Shown piece by piece: positions 28,667 to 42,599 of a stretch of 64,000 bases of DNA. The stretch is from Campylorhamphus procurvoides (lineage: Eukaryota > Chordata > Aves > Passeriformes > Dendrocolaptidae): assembly GCA_013396655.1 (NCBI GenBank), contig WBMV01006429.1, positions 1,360,739-1,424,738 of the forward strand, given 5' to 3'. Each line of letters begins with the position of its first letter. Position 1 is the first letter of the stretch. Made by a program: the position numbers and the translations under genes. The notes under the pieces were generated by a model that searched no databases, was not told where the DNA came from, and worked only from the letters and a program-made list of their open reading frames with translations.

Positions 28667-28694
28667 TTTCCTTCCTTTACTTTCCTTCCCTTAC
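28667..28694. repeat. Two imperfect copies of a 14 bp pyrimidine unit
   Basis: TTTCCTTCCTTTAC is followed directly by TTTCCTTCCCTTAC, then AG. Together they resemble a polypyrimidine tract with an acceptor AG on the plus strand, opposite to the host gene. No exon was recognised after it. Confidence 0.7.
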
Positions 28695-30109
28695 AGCTAT
28701 ACCAGAATTGGGAGATGCTTTGCTTGGATTTAATGGATATTTCTGGATTTGGGGAGCAAGGATTGCTTTTGGTTTTGTGTTTCAAGCCAAATTTGCCCAT
28801 AAATGAGTTCTCCTAAATGCTAGCACAATATCAGAGTCTCCCAAAAAAATTCACTATAAGTTGGGAGAAAATAAAATGAGCAGTAAAGGCCTCATGCAAC
28901 AGGGCATCTTGGAACACAGTGGTTAAAATACTGAGAGAACATGATGGGTTCCTTGGAAAATGGGGATGAGAAGCCTGAAAGACACTAAGATATCTGGGAA
29001 AGATGGAAACTACCGAGACATCATCTTAATTAAATCAATTAACTGTTGTTAAAAAACATATTAAAGAAAAAAAAAAGTGGTTCAGCTGGACAAGAAAAAA
29101 AGAAAGGAGCTGGAAGGACAAACCAGTAACAACAAAGCTGAGGAGTCAAAATTTTAGATTTCTTGCAGTTCCCCTGCAGAGTATTTTGGTGAACTTAAGA
29201 AACATATCGAGGCACAACCCATGTGAATTCAATGAATTATTGAAATCAGTCAAGAAATTTTCAGAAAATTGGAGCAGAGGGATGAAAATAAGATTAAATA
29301 CTGCTCCATGAACACAAGGCAGTGATTTTTGGAAAGTACCATGGGAAAGGAGGGCACTGTATATTTCCTGCAGATTGGATTAAAACCAAAGTATGAATGC
29401 AACAATGAGACTGAGCACAGTGAAGTGCATATCCCAAAAAAAGAGCTGTACAAAAAAATTCGGAAAATTACTTAATTGGAAAGCACCAGGAGGAAGAGGA
29501 GCACAATTATTGCTGACAGGGCTTAACAAAATTACATCCCAGCTCTGAATGCCTCTAACAAACACTGGAGGAAGGTGTGCCTGACCAGGTGAGAGCAGAA
29601 AGACAGCGCTCACTAAAAGAGAAAGGAGCAGCACTGAAATCCCAAGGCGTATGGTTTAGTCACTTATAACCTGGAAGCTTCTTAATAGATTCATTAATGA
29701 CAAATTGGTTGAACTAATGATGTGTTTCCTGACATGAGGAAAGATATCGACAAAGCATAAGTGGGGAGGGGAAAAAAAAATCATCTCATGATGATTTGCT
29801 CACCGAGTTGCTGACGGTGGGGAAAAACTGCCTGAATTCTGAGCAAATTAGGTGAACGTGTCTGACATTGTCAAAAGTCTGTGTCATAAGTGGTGGAAAC
29901 ACACCTGCTACAACTGGAAAGCAGCACACCAAAGCATGCAATCCATGCAAACAGTGCAGTGGGGAGAACAGGGGAAATAAATCCAGTTTCCAGGGGACTC
30001 TGATAATTTTTCACGAACAGTGAAAGATGTTGCTGTCTCTCGACAGGCACAAAAGGAGTGTGAGAGAGTAAGCACCTGTGCAGTGCAGCTTCATTAGGGG
30101 TACCTGCTC

Positions 30110-30144
30110 CATTCCATCATGCCCATAGATACATTCCATCATTA
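30110..30144. repeat. Short 22 bp-offset duplication
   Basis: CATTCCATCAT occurs at 30110 and again at 30132, and an ATTAGGRGT word also recurs nearby. This is a small local tandem duplication with an unrelated spacer. Confidence 0.5.
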
Positions 30145-30337
30145 GGAGTGCACTGATCATGTTCTCAATGCTCAAGTCTTAGTGCAACTTCAAGTTACAG
30201 ATCAGCTTCAATGTGTTCTAATGAATCTCAGTGTAAATCATGAAACCAGAAGGTACAAAATTAATCAAAACAGAAGCAGGCAAAGACGCTTTGCAATTCA
30301 GGCAAATTCAGAGATCCAGTTTCCCACAGCCTTGCAC

Positions 30338-30420
30338 TGGGTCTGCCCCCACTAAACTCACTGGGAACTTTTCCATTAAAATCAGTGTGAACGGGATCAA
30401 GTGCATGGCTTGGCTGAACC
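30338..30420. mobile_element. Possible relic of the same LINE-like family
   Basis: CACTGGGAACTTTTCCATTA followed by AAATCAGTGTGAACGGGATC has the mirrored arrangement seen in old bird/turtle repeats, in which CATTGAAGTCAATGG-like and TTGACTTCAATGGGA-like words flank a short spacer and precede an AGGATCA word. It is short and diverged. Orientation is not assigned. Confidence 0.35.
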
Positions 30421-33390
30421 TTATGCACTTGCCAACCAGTAATTTATTATTACAAAGGCAGTTCCCAGAAAACGCATTCGTATAAGGTCTGTGAGAATTA
30501 GCTATCCCATAGCATGAATTGCCTGCAGGGATTCTGAAAGACACACTGTAATTTATTTGGTGGGAGTACAGTTCCATCTCACGTTGCAAAGACTCCAAGC
30601 AATCCCTTCAAAAACGTTAAAAAACTGAAAAGAAATAATCTGAAGGAAGAAATGTGGCCTCTCTGCTAAGGGATTCTTTTTCCCAGAGATTCTTGGGAAT
30701 GCCCCTGCCATCACTTCAGAGACAATCAGACTTTGCAGTTGTCTGACCTGGGGCCCGTAAGGGCTGTAAATCCTGCCAGTGCAATCCATCTGAGCTGCTG
30801 CAAATCTGCAGAGCTGAGACGCACCAGTTTCCCTGCAAGGGACACTCTGCCCTCTGCCAGTGCTTTTCACGCGGGTTTCAGCAGCACAAAAGAACTTTTA
30901 ATTCTCTGCAAGACATCTGATAAGAGGGTCAGGCAATGTTATGGACCAGTAGACACCTCCACAGAGATCTGAGGCTTAACCAGCTCAAGCCATGTGCCCT
31001 TCCCACCCACCACCATCACCACCAGCCAGCAGAGGAGCAGCACGAAGGCAGCCACATCAGGCTCCCCCAAAGTCTGTTAGCACCTCTAATAAAACACTTT
31101 TACAACCATCCCACCTCTATCCCACATCCAGCCACAAATACAAACCAGACCTACAGCCAGAAAAGCTACACAAATTAACCCCTTGGGGTTGGCACTTGAT
31201 GTTACCACCAGTGGAGTCTGAAACAAAACCTCCACTTGACTTTTAAGCCCTGATTTTATTCCAAAGGCTGTGTTTTCTCATCTGCATTTTGTTGCTGTTG
31301 CTTGTACTTTTTGCAGTAGACTGATAGATTTTGCCAGTCTTTCAAAAATATTCTGCTTCAGTAATATATGACCTGCAGGTCAGGATCTGAAATGCTACAA
31401 TGGGTTGCCATGGAAATGTCAATACCTTCCCTTTCTCTGCACACATTTAATTGGGATATCCTAGAAAAATACCTGAAAATTTAGAAATTATATTCAAGTC
31501 ATCTTACAGTGACTCAAAAGCAGATTTTCTCCCTTTGTTATATTTTACTCTGTTGGAGATGGAGCAGCATTTTCAGGCTGCCTAGGACATTTAATACCCT
31601 TAGCTAGAGCCTTTGGGCTGCCTTTTTGTAACCATCTCATAGTTTAACAAGTCTCCAGAGGCTCTGCTTAAAGCAGAACAAAGCAAAAAACACTTCAGCT
31701 TGCAAGCAGAATACAAAGTTAACATGTATGATTTTCAGCCTGCTCTTTAGTCAACACTTTCTTAAGAAGGACTAGGAAAAAGCTACATTGAACTGGCAGG
31801 AAGAATGGTCAGTGAGCCTGTGAACAGGGACTCAAACCCAGTTTTAATATATGGCTTTAGACAACACATCATTTTAAGATCAAGTCCCTGGAAGATCTGA
31901 TTCCCTAACCCCCATGAAATTCATTTTTTGATGTATTTTTTTTAAATCTGCTTTAAAAGCCACTTTACAAATAGGCTCAAGCCTCAAATATCTATGGTTT
32001 GGTATACCCAGTTACAATGTGAATAAATGTGTACCAGAGTTCTGTAAAAGGAGATCCAAACTTCTGCCATACTCCACAGGGGAAAAGGCATGCACAAGTG
32101 CAGTCTGTTCATTACTATATATAACAGTGGCTCTAAAAAAGGAAAACCCTAGAAAGAAAGACATCCAGCAGGATGAATGAACTCTGAACGCTCTGAGACA
32201 GTGAAGCTCAATTAGACAAACAGAATTGCTGCCCACTCAGCAACAACAAAACACGGCTCAGAAGATGCAGCTCTCAGTGCCTGCTAATTTCATACATTTT
32301 AATAGTCAGGGAAGGGCAGTTTCACATGTCAGTATTTAATTACTGTTGCTACCAGTCACACCAGATGCTTTCCCATGAAGTGACCTGGGTTTGATCTGTG
32401 GAAGAAAATGACTTTTCCAAAACATTATGATTTCCCACATCCAAAGGCCCATTGAAAACCCCATATCACTTCAACCACACCATCCATTTACTCCTAATAT
32501 ACTTCACCAAAAAATAGATCAGCCAGGGAAAACAAAACAACTGTTCATATTCATTTAAAAGTTAAAAAATAAAAAGAAATCCCTTGCAGCAGCAAGTTAA
32601 ACTTTCCCTGCTAAGTTTGCAAGATGGTTTTTGAAGGAGGTGCAGGGATGGGTGTTTGGGAAGCATCTGCTTCAGGCACAAAACATTTTTCAGTGTCTCT
32701 TAACCATTCACAATCAGTAAGCACCTTCAACAACCGCAATGTGCCTGCACAGGTACCACAGGAAAAAAGATCTCCTTGCCAGGCAAACAGACATAAAGTG
32801 CACAGATACTTGACAAGATTACAAGTTTTGAAAACTCCCACAGGTGGCTGTTCATGGAAACCACTATTAGGCTTGGGTTTTCAGATTACTCTTTGAAACT
32901 GAGCATGTTTTATGTGCAACTCGCTCTTTGGATAAAAGAATCCTTCCTCAAGTGCTCTGTAAATAATCACTCCAATGTTTATAAAGCTGTGATTGTTGAA
33001 GCAATGTTAAAATATTAGGGTTAATGGCAATAACAAAATAAACCATGTCTCTTAAAATTGACAGCCTGCAGTGACCAAACCCTGCAAAAATGGAGCAAAG
33101 CCAAGGAAATTAATTTCATTCCAAGGACAACTGTCTGAATCCCAGCAGTACTGAAGAAAATGCTCCTCAGCACCATGAGGCTCCTGAGCTCCTCCCTCGC
33201 ACCTGCTCCTTGGGAATTCTGCCCCCCATCCTCACACACCCATCAGGCAACACTGCAAAGGGCTGCTGAGAAACCTCCCCTGAACAACTCCTACCTGTGG
33301 AACAGGCTGCTCTGCAGTGGAAAGAAAAGCAAGCCCTAAACCCCTCACCATCCAGATTGTGATTAATAATTTTGCCTCTTGAAAGCAGCA

Positions 33391-33427
33391 CGCACTGACG
33401 GGCGGCCGAGCTGTGCCAGATGGTCCG
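33391..33427. promoter_or_regulatory. Short CpG cluster
   Basis: Five CpG sites within 37 bases, around CACTGACGGGCGGCCGAGC. No exon or promoter motif accompanies them. Confidence 0.2.
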
Positions 33428-34578
33428 AGCACACACACAGAGCTGGAACAAGCAAGTGACTGCACAGAAACTCAGAGATAAAAGGAAGAGCAGAGATGCA
33501 TCTCAGGCTTTTAATCAAAGAACCTGCTGAAAAATGAAGTGTAAAGCGTTTAACCCATTAACAAGCCCTGCAGTTCCATAAGCTGTGCAACCATGTTACA
33601 CAGAAAATGAATGTTGGTCTGCAATACCTTTGCACAGGGATGGGACAAGTGGGCAACAGAACCAGGTGCCACTCTCTTAGAGCTTCTTTTGAGATACATA
33701 GAGAGAAAGAGGTCTGGTCTGTCATTAGCACTATGTTAGATTGGTTTAAAACAACTACCAAACCATGCCCCTGATCTCATTAGACCAGCAAAGGTTCAGT
33801 AATACAGTACCAGGATGCAGGTCTGTGCAGGCAGCATCACAGGGATCAAACCAGGCAAGAGCATCACCCACATCTGGGGTGTGATGGGAAGTCAGTGAAG
33901 CAGCTCGTGGCTGCTGCTTACATGTGGGTGTTGAACAGGAATGGTTCCATCCAAGAAGGCACCTCTGTATTAACCAAATAATTATTGTTTGCCTTGAAAG
34001 TACATCATGGCCCAAGACAGTCCTGCTGACAGAACATTTTTAATCTAATATGCAAATGCTAAGCAAAGCAACTCCTAAGGTTTATATTCAGATGAGCTAA
34101 GACAACTAAATTCAAACTATTACCAGCAAGCATGAATGTGGGATTTTAGGCTGTACACAGTCTGGGACAATATTTCAAAAAATAATTCTAAATCATTTGT
34201 AACACGACCATTTAGAAAAACCAGAGTTTGTGCTCACAGTTTGCAGTAACAGTTTCTACTATTGCCTTAGTTATCCCACTTATCCCACTGTTTCAAAACA
34301 GTGTTTCTGTTCTATAGAAAAGCACAAATCTCCAAGAAGAAATTCACTACTGTTACCAAACTGCAGATTCAAAGCCACTGAAATCAGAAGTGTTACTCTG
34401 ATTTTCCTGGGCTAAGACACTCTCACCTTTTAGAATGTCAGGAAAGCACAGGGAACAGAAAGGAGCCTTGCACCAGCTGAAAGGAAAGTTACCACTGCTG
34501 TTGCTTGCTTTTCACGAGGAAGTTATTTTTACCTAAAAAGTCTGGAGAGCCCCAAGCAAGAGTTACAAAATAGCTGCA

Positions 34579-34650
34579 GCAAGTTATTACCCAACACAGG
34601 CTGTGGCAACAGAGCAGGGCTGTGCAGACCAGGCACCTAATTCATACCAA
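34579..34650 (-). mobile_element. Weak MIR-type SINE candidate
   Basis: The segment CAAGTTATTACCCAACACAG and then GCTGTGGCAACAGAGCAGGG resembles the reverse complement of the MIR body, where AACTTGCCCAAGGTCACACAG is followed by TGGCAGAGC. Only this region can be followed, and it borders a GC-rich patch where chance similarity is more likely. Confidence 0.3.
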
Positions 34651-36889
34651 CCACAGGGTTACTACAGGTGTACTACTCAGCCTCCCGCAGGGCACAACAC
34701 ATGCTTTGCTAAAGCACAAACATCAAAGTGCATGAGCTCCCCTGCTCATCCCTGCACACACCAGGGGCAGAATCCAGCCCCAAGAGCTGCATCCTCCTCT
34801 CCTCCTGTCTACAAAAGGCAGGAGAAGAGCTCTGTATCCTCTCCCTCAGCCAGTTCACCCAGCAGCAGGACTGGGGAGCAGCAGTGTCTGCACTGCTGAG
34901 CTCCCCCAGCACTGCTGTGTTTCACTGACCCAGAAGGACGTGATTGCAAAGGGGAAGGGAGGCACGATGAGCAGTCCTGGCTACACTGGGAGATGATTTT
35001 AGGGCACTGGGAAGAATAGCTTTTAAAGGGAACAGTCCATAATGCAGTAATTAACATATTATATAATGCACAACTTACCATATTCACAATCAGCAAAAGA
35101 AAGAGCCCCTTAGCTCAGGCAGTGGCTTGAAGGTGCCTGATTCCAACTGTGCAGCCCCAGCTCTGAGGCACTCAGAGACCCTCCTTTAAATCAGCACTGA
35201 GCTCAGAGGCAACACAGCATCTGCTTGTAGGGATGTGTTTGGTGGCCACCATGAACTAAATTAATGCAGACAAAGACCAAGCAGTTTGTTTCTCATTCTC
35301 CAGCTGGGTCTCACAGCACCACGAACACAGAGACCCCTCCAGTGCAGTGCCCAGCCTGCAGCACCAAGACACCAGCACACATCTCTGCTTCCCTGGCCAG
35401 CCCACCAGGAGCACATTTCACAGCTGAGAACAGTCACAACCACATGGAATACATTTTTAATCCTTGAACCCCTTCACAGGGCCTCACATGTGGCTCTTCT
35501 GTTGCAAGAAAAGTAGATGTTTGAAGGATATCCATCTCCCTTGCAGCTCTGGGCTTGCCCATTGCTTTCATTTGGTGATGCCTGGAGCTTATAGCCTGAT
35601 CAAGCCACTGCATCATCATTATCATGGACAGCAGGCAGAATTTATGCCGCTTTTAGTCAGAAAACATGTCAAACTGAAAACGTTTATCGGCATTTTCCAC
35701 CAGAGCTTCTCTCAGTGATGCCTACCAGATGCTATTTTGTGTATTGTTATTAAACACAGAGTTTGAATCCCATGGCACAAACCAGCAAACACTACACACT
35801 ACCCATATTTCTGAATTCTCAGTTTCAGAATCCATTTCCTAAACAGAGATATGGGTTCCAGAAGACTTTCAGTTGCTCAGGACAGAATATTGAGGTCTTT
35901 CTGTGAACAAGTTCCTCCCCCCCGGAGCCTGGCAGGACCCACTGGATCCCTGCCATCCTCTGTTTTCCTCAGCAGGTTGGACAAGGCGAACACAGCTTGT
36001 AAATAAACAAACCCCAACAGGATGACACTTGATGGAAAAACACCCCCGTGAGTGTGAGCTCGCAGGCAGGGCGTGGGTGTGCACATCCATTTTCATCAGC
36101 AGAGCCTCCTCTCACCCTGTGGGTGGCTGCACACACGTGAGCTCTGCCTTCCCCACTGCTGCTCCCTGAACTGCCCCTACCCAGGGTTGTCACCGGTCAC
36201 AAACAGCATCAGCTGCCAGGGAAAACAAGGTTTGTGTTCCCTCTTTCCTCCCAGGAGGCTGAGAGGCTAAATTCATTAAGGACTGGGAGATCAGTGGATG
36301 GCAGAAGGAAGAATGAACATGAAGTTCGGTGAAATCTGTTGAAAAAATTTGTCTTTATAGATGTATCAAGAAGGAAACAAGTGTTGACTAAATGCAAACA
36401 GAGCCAAGTGATTAACCAGCCTCAGTTTTACACACCCCCAACACTGAACTGAAGGATGTGAAAAATAAAATGAGCTCTTTCCCTGTACTTTCATCAGAGC
36501 TTCTCACAAAAATTTTGCAGGAGCATTTTAGGAGAACTGGAAACTGTTGTTTTATAGACCAATATCATCTTTATTATTATTTTGTTATATTTAGCAATAT
36601 TTGGTAATATTCAACTGCAGCTGTAAGCTGTTCACAGCAATCACTTTGGAGAGCCTCAGAGTTTGAATTTAGCAGGAAAGCTAAAATGAATTCATCAGCT
36701 GAGAATTAATTTTATTTTTACATTAACTAATGATACATGCAGATCAGTGGTATTTAAATAAACACAAATAATTATGTTATTCACCTTTAACTGATGCCTA
36801 TCTGAATGGAAGCAGCTTGCTCCTGTTACCTGCCTCATAACCAAAACAGAAACGAGTCAGAATAATAAACATTTAGCCTAAGGTGCACA

Positions 36890-36972
36890 TCTGAATTCCA
36901 CTGAAATCACTTTGACTTAAGTACCTGCTCAAAGCTAAGCCTGCACTGAAGTGTTTCCTTGAAGTCTGCGTG
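36890..36972. mobile_element. Ancient amniote LINE-like repeat relic
   Basis: The segment CCACTGAAATCACTTTGACT followed by TAAGTACCTGCTCAAAGCTA and CTGCACTGAAGTGTTTCCTT resembles a dispersed repeat common in bird and turtle DNA. That repeat joins a TTGAAGTCAATGGGACTTAA motif to alternating words of the type TTAAGCACATGCTTAAGT. I believe it belongs to an old CR1/L3-like lineage, but the family name and orientation are uncertain. Confidence 0.5.
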
Positions 36973-38559
36973 GATCCCAAACCACCTAAGGAGAAAGGCA
37001 GGGACCAATGCAGGAACTGAGCAGAAAACTCCATCAGGTCTGGAGAAAAAGAGGCTATTCCTTACATTTCCCATCAAACACAAGAGCATTGTTCATTAGC
37101 CTTCACCTAATCATCCCAGATGACTTACAGCACTGCTATGAAAGTAGAAACATTTAGATTTATCCTAAAGTTTCTTACTGAAATTGCTGCAAGGATCTTA
37201 TTTGCCTGTGCTAGCAAAGAATGGTTTCATCAGCTGCCATGAAGATGGTTGCAAAGGGTGACATCCCATGGCCTGATACCACTCCCTGGAGACTTCTTTT
37301 CTCAAGAGTGCATAACCTTACTTCTTATTAAAAGCTGATTTGCAACTGAATTCTCAATCTTCCTCTTCCCAGAAAAATCCCCACAAATCTGCAATGCGGA
37401 ATTCAGAGAAAACCCAAGACAGGAGAGAAAGACAGATGTATTTATCATGCACAGATGATGTAGGAAGGAGACAAAAAATATTGTCATCAGAGTCTTACTG
37501 ACTGCAAAATAAGGGAATGGTAATTAATCAGCAAAAGTGCAGGCTGAGAGGAAATATTGATTGGATTTGGAGAAACTTCAGTTTCCTGAAGGAACTGCTC
37601 CCCTGCAAAGGTAACCAGGAAAGTTTCTGTAAATTAGAATGGCAACGAGCCAGCCAGCAGCCAATCTGAGTGTCGTTTCAGGCAATCCAGAAAAATATAC
37701 ACCAGATGCATGTTGGTTTCTAAAAAGTAATTTAAATACATTAGTAAATCAATGGCATTGACAGTTTGATGGACTATGATGGAGGAGTCTCACTCTGAAA
37801 TACCATCTCCAAAACCTGCAAAGCTCTGGCAATTGAGTTGTTACAATTTTATCGTATTTTTAACTTTCATCTTTTCAAAAAAAATTTCTGGGGTTGTTTC
37901 AGCTTAAATTTACAGGGATTTCTTTCCTGCTCTACTGGCCCCTAACCCCTTAGGACTCCTGAATGTTCTGTCAGGGGGAGGAGAAGGAAAGGCTTTCACT
38001 GTTTTGCATTGTGGAGGGGCAGGAGATGCCAGTGACAGGAATGAGGACCAGCTCTGCCCTGATGAGGTTTGGGTGTCAGTCACAAAGGAATTGGCCACTC
38101 CTGTTGAGCAGAAGCAGCAACTTATTCTGTCCTTTTACCTGGCTGGTATGTGCTCATGGCCGGGGGATGTCAGCACCCCTCAGTGTCAAAAGAAGGGAAA
38201 CAGTAGGAGAAAATGATGGGGTTTGCCCCAAGAAGTACATCATGGGGTCAAATAAAATGATCCCATCAAGCCACTACCCCCCTGGAGGCCTGACCACCAG
38301 CAATCCCATGTGTTGCCCAGGGAAGGGGTCACAAGTCTCCAGGAGAGGCTGTGAGTCCACCCTGCCAGCCCAGAGGCTTCTCATGATTGGACTTGTGTCA
38401 GGTTGGGTTTGGCCATTCCAAGGGGCTTAATTGGCACTTCCAGAAACAACAACTTCCTGGTTGAAGCACATTTGGGGAGTTGCCTTGCTGTCTTCCTCAG
38501 TAATAAACTGTTCTTGGCTAAGGTCATCTTTCATCTGCACAGTAAATAAAACTGTCACT

Positions 38560-38790
38560 GAAGCTGAGTTTCTGTTTCTCATCAATCAAGCAATACAATA
38601 AAACTCAGAGCACCTTGTTTAAACAATGGTTTTGAGAGAAAAGGCCAACCTTAAGGAAGTTTTAGTATAATCGTTTCCTCTCAGTTGTTCAACATAACAG
38701 ACACGGCAATTTAGCTGGGGAAATGTGATATTAAAGCTTACAAGCCTGATAATCAGATTGTCTTTAGAGACAAAAACCAAGCTGGCTTTC
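38560..38790. promoter_or_regulatory. Candidate enhancer with palindromic forkhead-like and SOX-like words
   Basis: TTGTTTAAACAA (38615-38626) is a perfect 12 bp palindrome made of two facing forkhead-like half sites. It overlaps AACAATGG (38622-38629), a SOX-type word. The following 150 bases are AT-rich and complex, with GATAATCAGATTG and GATATTAAAGC. The regulatory role is inferred from motifs only. Confidence 0.25.
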
Positions 38791-41700
38791 CAGACCTCAT
38801 CATAACCATCAATTAAATACTTGCCATCTCTTCACTTAACATCCAAAAAACATTTAAGTTAAAACCCTACACTAGCCTGCCTATTTAATTCTAGTTCTAT
38901 CACATAAGTAGTTTCACTGCTATCAAGCAACATTTTTCATGTTTGTAAGAAGGAATTCAACTGGAAATATTAAAATATTTTCAACATGGTGTTTAGTTTT
39001 ATCTAGAGGAAGATAAATTATTATATGTGTTCAAGCAGTAAGAGCAGTTGCCAGAAAAAACAGGGTTTGTTCTCACCATACCTGCAATACATCAACCACT
39101 ACATGAAAATATTTCTCTTTCTGAAACAATTAGCCTAATTTGTAGTGACCTCGCACAGACTTTCACAAGATTACTTTCTGAAGATCATTACTTGCCTAAA
39201 ATGTGATGCTTACGTTTCCCCAGTAAATCAGCAAATAGCATTGTTTGAGAGGGGAAGAGCAGGCAGGAACATTCCAGCCCATACTCTGCCATTCCCGCAA
39301 ACACCAGATAATCCCACACCAGTCAAAACAAATTATTCAGGCTGCCAAAACAACTGTTTCCATTTCCCAATAATCTGACAGCGTTTTACGTAAATGCAGA
39401 AGCAAACCTGGCAGAGTCTGAGATCAGACAGAGCTCTGATTTCAGGGCAGATCCTTCTCAGGACGTTCCCCTTCTCAAAGCCCAGCATGTCAGCAGAGCC
39501 TGCACAGAACTCAGTGCACACCTTGATCTCTCCAGGGCCCAGGAGGTTGTGGGGATTGTTCATTTATGTTTTTAAACAGATGGAATAAAATCTCAATTTC
39601 TCTTACTGTAGTATAAAAGATAGGTAACAGTGTATGGAAAATGCTAGAACCACCCTGCTGTCAGGTCCACCTCACCATATCTGTTGACACAGAATTGACT
39701 TTCATGGTGCAGAAAATGAAATTTTTAATATATTTTTTGTGAATTCAAAGTCACAACCAGCCAATGGATCTTCCATTAGTCCTGGTTGTCTTCTGGGGAA
39801 GAGCTGCCCACCAGTTTCAGGACCTCTCTCCTGCAGCTCCATGCTGGAGCTCTCTGCCTGGGCAGCCACAGGGGATGCACCTTGACCTGGGGTACCGAGT
39901 TCTCCAACAAAAATACTGCATTTAGTTGTAAATCCCGAAGAGTTTATGCAATGTGAGTTCCAGCATGACCACTGCCCACTGCAGACCCAAGCCCTCCACA
40001 TGACAACAAACCCACCCAACTCCAAAGTTCATGGGGCTCTCAATTCCCTCCCCTCCTCTTTCACTGGGGAGAGAACAGCCTGTCCTATTTCTTGTGAAAA
40101 GAATGCCAGAGATAGGAATATTTATAAGGAATTTGTATCTATCTATCCAAACTGAAACATTCAAAAATCATGACTCACAATCCCCTCCCAAATCATGGGA
40201 TTAAATTAACATATCATGGGACTTTGAAAGATGCTGTCTTAAAAAACTATGGAACTCAAACTTTATGTTAGTCATTACCTTAAAATATTTACACAGCCAG
40301 AAACTAAAGATTTTTATCAGCAGTTAAAAGAACCAGAAGCTCACCTAGGGAAAAAAAAAAATCATCACATATTCATAAAATTCCTGGAGGCTGGACCTTT
40401 AAAAATAGTCCAAGTGTTACAATTCATCACATGTAAATTTATGGGATTTGGCAACAATGCAGTTGTCTCCAGGGATGTTGGAAGAGAGGGAGTGCTCTTG
40501 GTTCACCTCTTTTTTTTTCTTCTTTAATAGATCCAGCATGCTGAAAGTGCCCTACTAAGTATTCCTAAATCAGCCCATCGATCAGTTCAGAGCACTGTGC
40601 CCTTCTCAACGCTCAGTCACTGAATGTTTTGATGTTTGTTAAACCAAAACTCCACTCATTCTGGAAAAAGACAAACTGGGAAATAAAATTACCATTTCTG
40701 AAAGCACGTCCTTTCCGTGCCTGTTGCCTGGAGCAAACCAGAGGTGGGAAGCCAGGTTTAATAAGAGGTAGAGAACAGATTTTGAAGCGTCTGTTCACTT
40801 TTTTTGTTAAAGGTAAAGACAATTTCATGGGAAAAAATCCCCTTTACACCACAGTGTGGGTTTTTTTCCAAAATGGAAACTAATCTTTAATCAAGTTTAC
40901 AATCAAAAGATGGTGGGTGGAAGTGAAGATTACTTTAGTCTACTAAATTATTTCTTTACTTTAAAATTTGAAATATCACAGCTATCCCTACAAACCACCA
41001 AGACCTGCTGATCCAGACAAGGTCACTGCTATGTCTCAGCTTGGCCTTCATGAGGTCAGCCTGGCTTTTCCACCCCCCAGTGCTGGCTGATGGCTTTGAT
41101 TACTTTGTGCCTTTGAACCAGAGCCTACAAAGTCCAGCCCTGGTGCAGGTGAGGTGACAGACACCAAAGTCTGGTGGCATCAGGGACGGTGTGTGGCTTT
41201 GGCCACCGTCAGCTCCTGGAGGGAGGGAGGTGTTTGCAGACACTGCTGTCAGAGCCTCCTCTCGCAGGTACCACATGCCAGGAACTGGAGCTGATCTACA
41301 GTTTACACTTCTCTGTGTACCACCCTCCCACTCCTGAGGAATATTTACCATCCAAAAACAAAAATACTACCATAAGGTGTGAACGGAATCAAGTTCCTTT
41401 TGTTTAAGAGGAAACGCGGTGACTGGCTGATATTTTCAAACATGCAATATTTTTATAAACATCTACTAATAGAGCAACTACCAGCACATCTCCCAATCCA
41501 ATCCTTCTGGGATTGGGACACTCAGACTCCTGCATTCCCCAGCTCTGCTCCACAGTGAGCACAAAGGCAACCAGAGGAGCTCCCACACAGCCCTGTGTCA
41601 GCCACAAAATTAATGGGTCATTTTCAAGGTGGGAAAAAAAAGGTTGGTTGAATGCTATCGCTTGCTTTCTTTTTAATCCCTGTTCCAACCTGAACACTGA

Positions 41701-42599
41701 GAAATCTGCCCTGTTCACATGACCCTAATTTCAGTGCCTCACCTCTGTGGCTCTCTGTTCCTTCCTTCTTACACTTGAAAGCCCATTAGGCTGAAACAAG
41801 ATAATACTAGGCTATGAGTGACAAATAACTCTGCAGTTTGGTACACACATTTGGAACAAAAATGTAGCTATTTTGTTGTTTCCACTCAAATGACCCAGTT
41901 AATTTCAGTGTTAACATCAGCTGTCAAAACATCTACTTACCAGATTTGCAACTCTTTATTTATCCAGAAAAAAAAAGGTGCAATATCCAAGCAGTTATCA
42001 GACAAATAGAAAACACTACACAGGATTGGTGTTTATGTTTAAATCCTGCTATTCCATCACTGTCTCTCACATACTTAGTACATTAAATTCCACGCTGGGT
42101 AGCACATCAATAAAATCAAGACAGTTTGTGCTCATACTGGAGATCCCATTATTTCCCTGCTGGGGCCAATCCAGCCCAGCAAAGACATTCAGTGAGGAGC
42201 CCGTGTGCCATGTCAGCCCTGGTGTCCTTTGCTGCAGCCTTTGCAAAGCCAGCACTGCCCCCTGTCCCCAGCAGGGACAGGCATCTCTGCACTGCTGTGT
42301 CATTCCTCCCTCCCCTCCTCTGCTCTGACCCAGGGACTCAGTGGGACACACGTCTTGGTGTTGGCTGCCTCTGGAGCCAAGGAAACTCTTAATAGCAAAC
42401 TCAGCTCCACCATCCAGGAGATGGGTTTGGCTGCTGCAATGTTTGCTTGCCCCAGGTGAATTGTTCAACTCCTTCCACATTTTTTCCATCCTCAGAGGGA
42501 GAAGAACACATTTCCATTTTCAAGGGTACAGAAGCCACAGAGAGCAGATCACCTTGGCTCCGTGCCTTGAGCTCTGCTGTGTGCATCAGCCTGCCTTAC

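Larger units (their letters stand above)
1..42599 (-). other. ADAMTS2: Downstream intron of the ADAMTS2-like gene (partial)
   Basis: This is non-coding sequence 3' of the exon on the gene's strand, probably intron 3. It begins at the donor GT (42598-42599) and runs off the left edge. The next exon of the family should encode the propeptide end, furin site and first part of the metalloprotease domain. No such reading frame was seen, so the intron appears to exceed 42 kb. Contents: simple repeats (1.8, 2.94, 17, 20.0 and 26.9 kb), CpG clusters (15.9, 23.2 and 33.4 kb), AT-rich transcription-factor-word clusters (6.9, 10.8-11.5 and 38.6 kb) and relics of an old LINE-like family (30.3 and 36.9 kb). 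Nothing was recognised in the remaining stretches. Confidence 0.65.
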
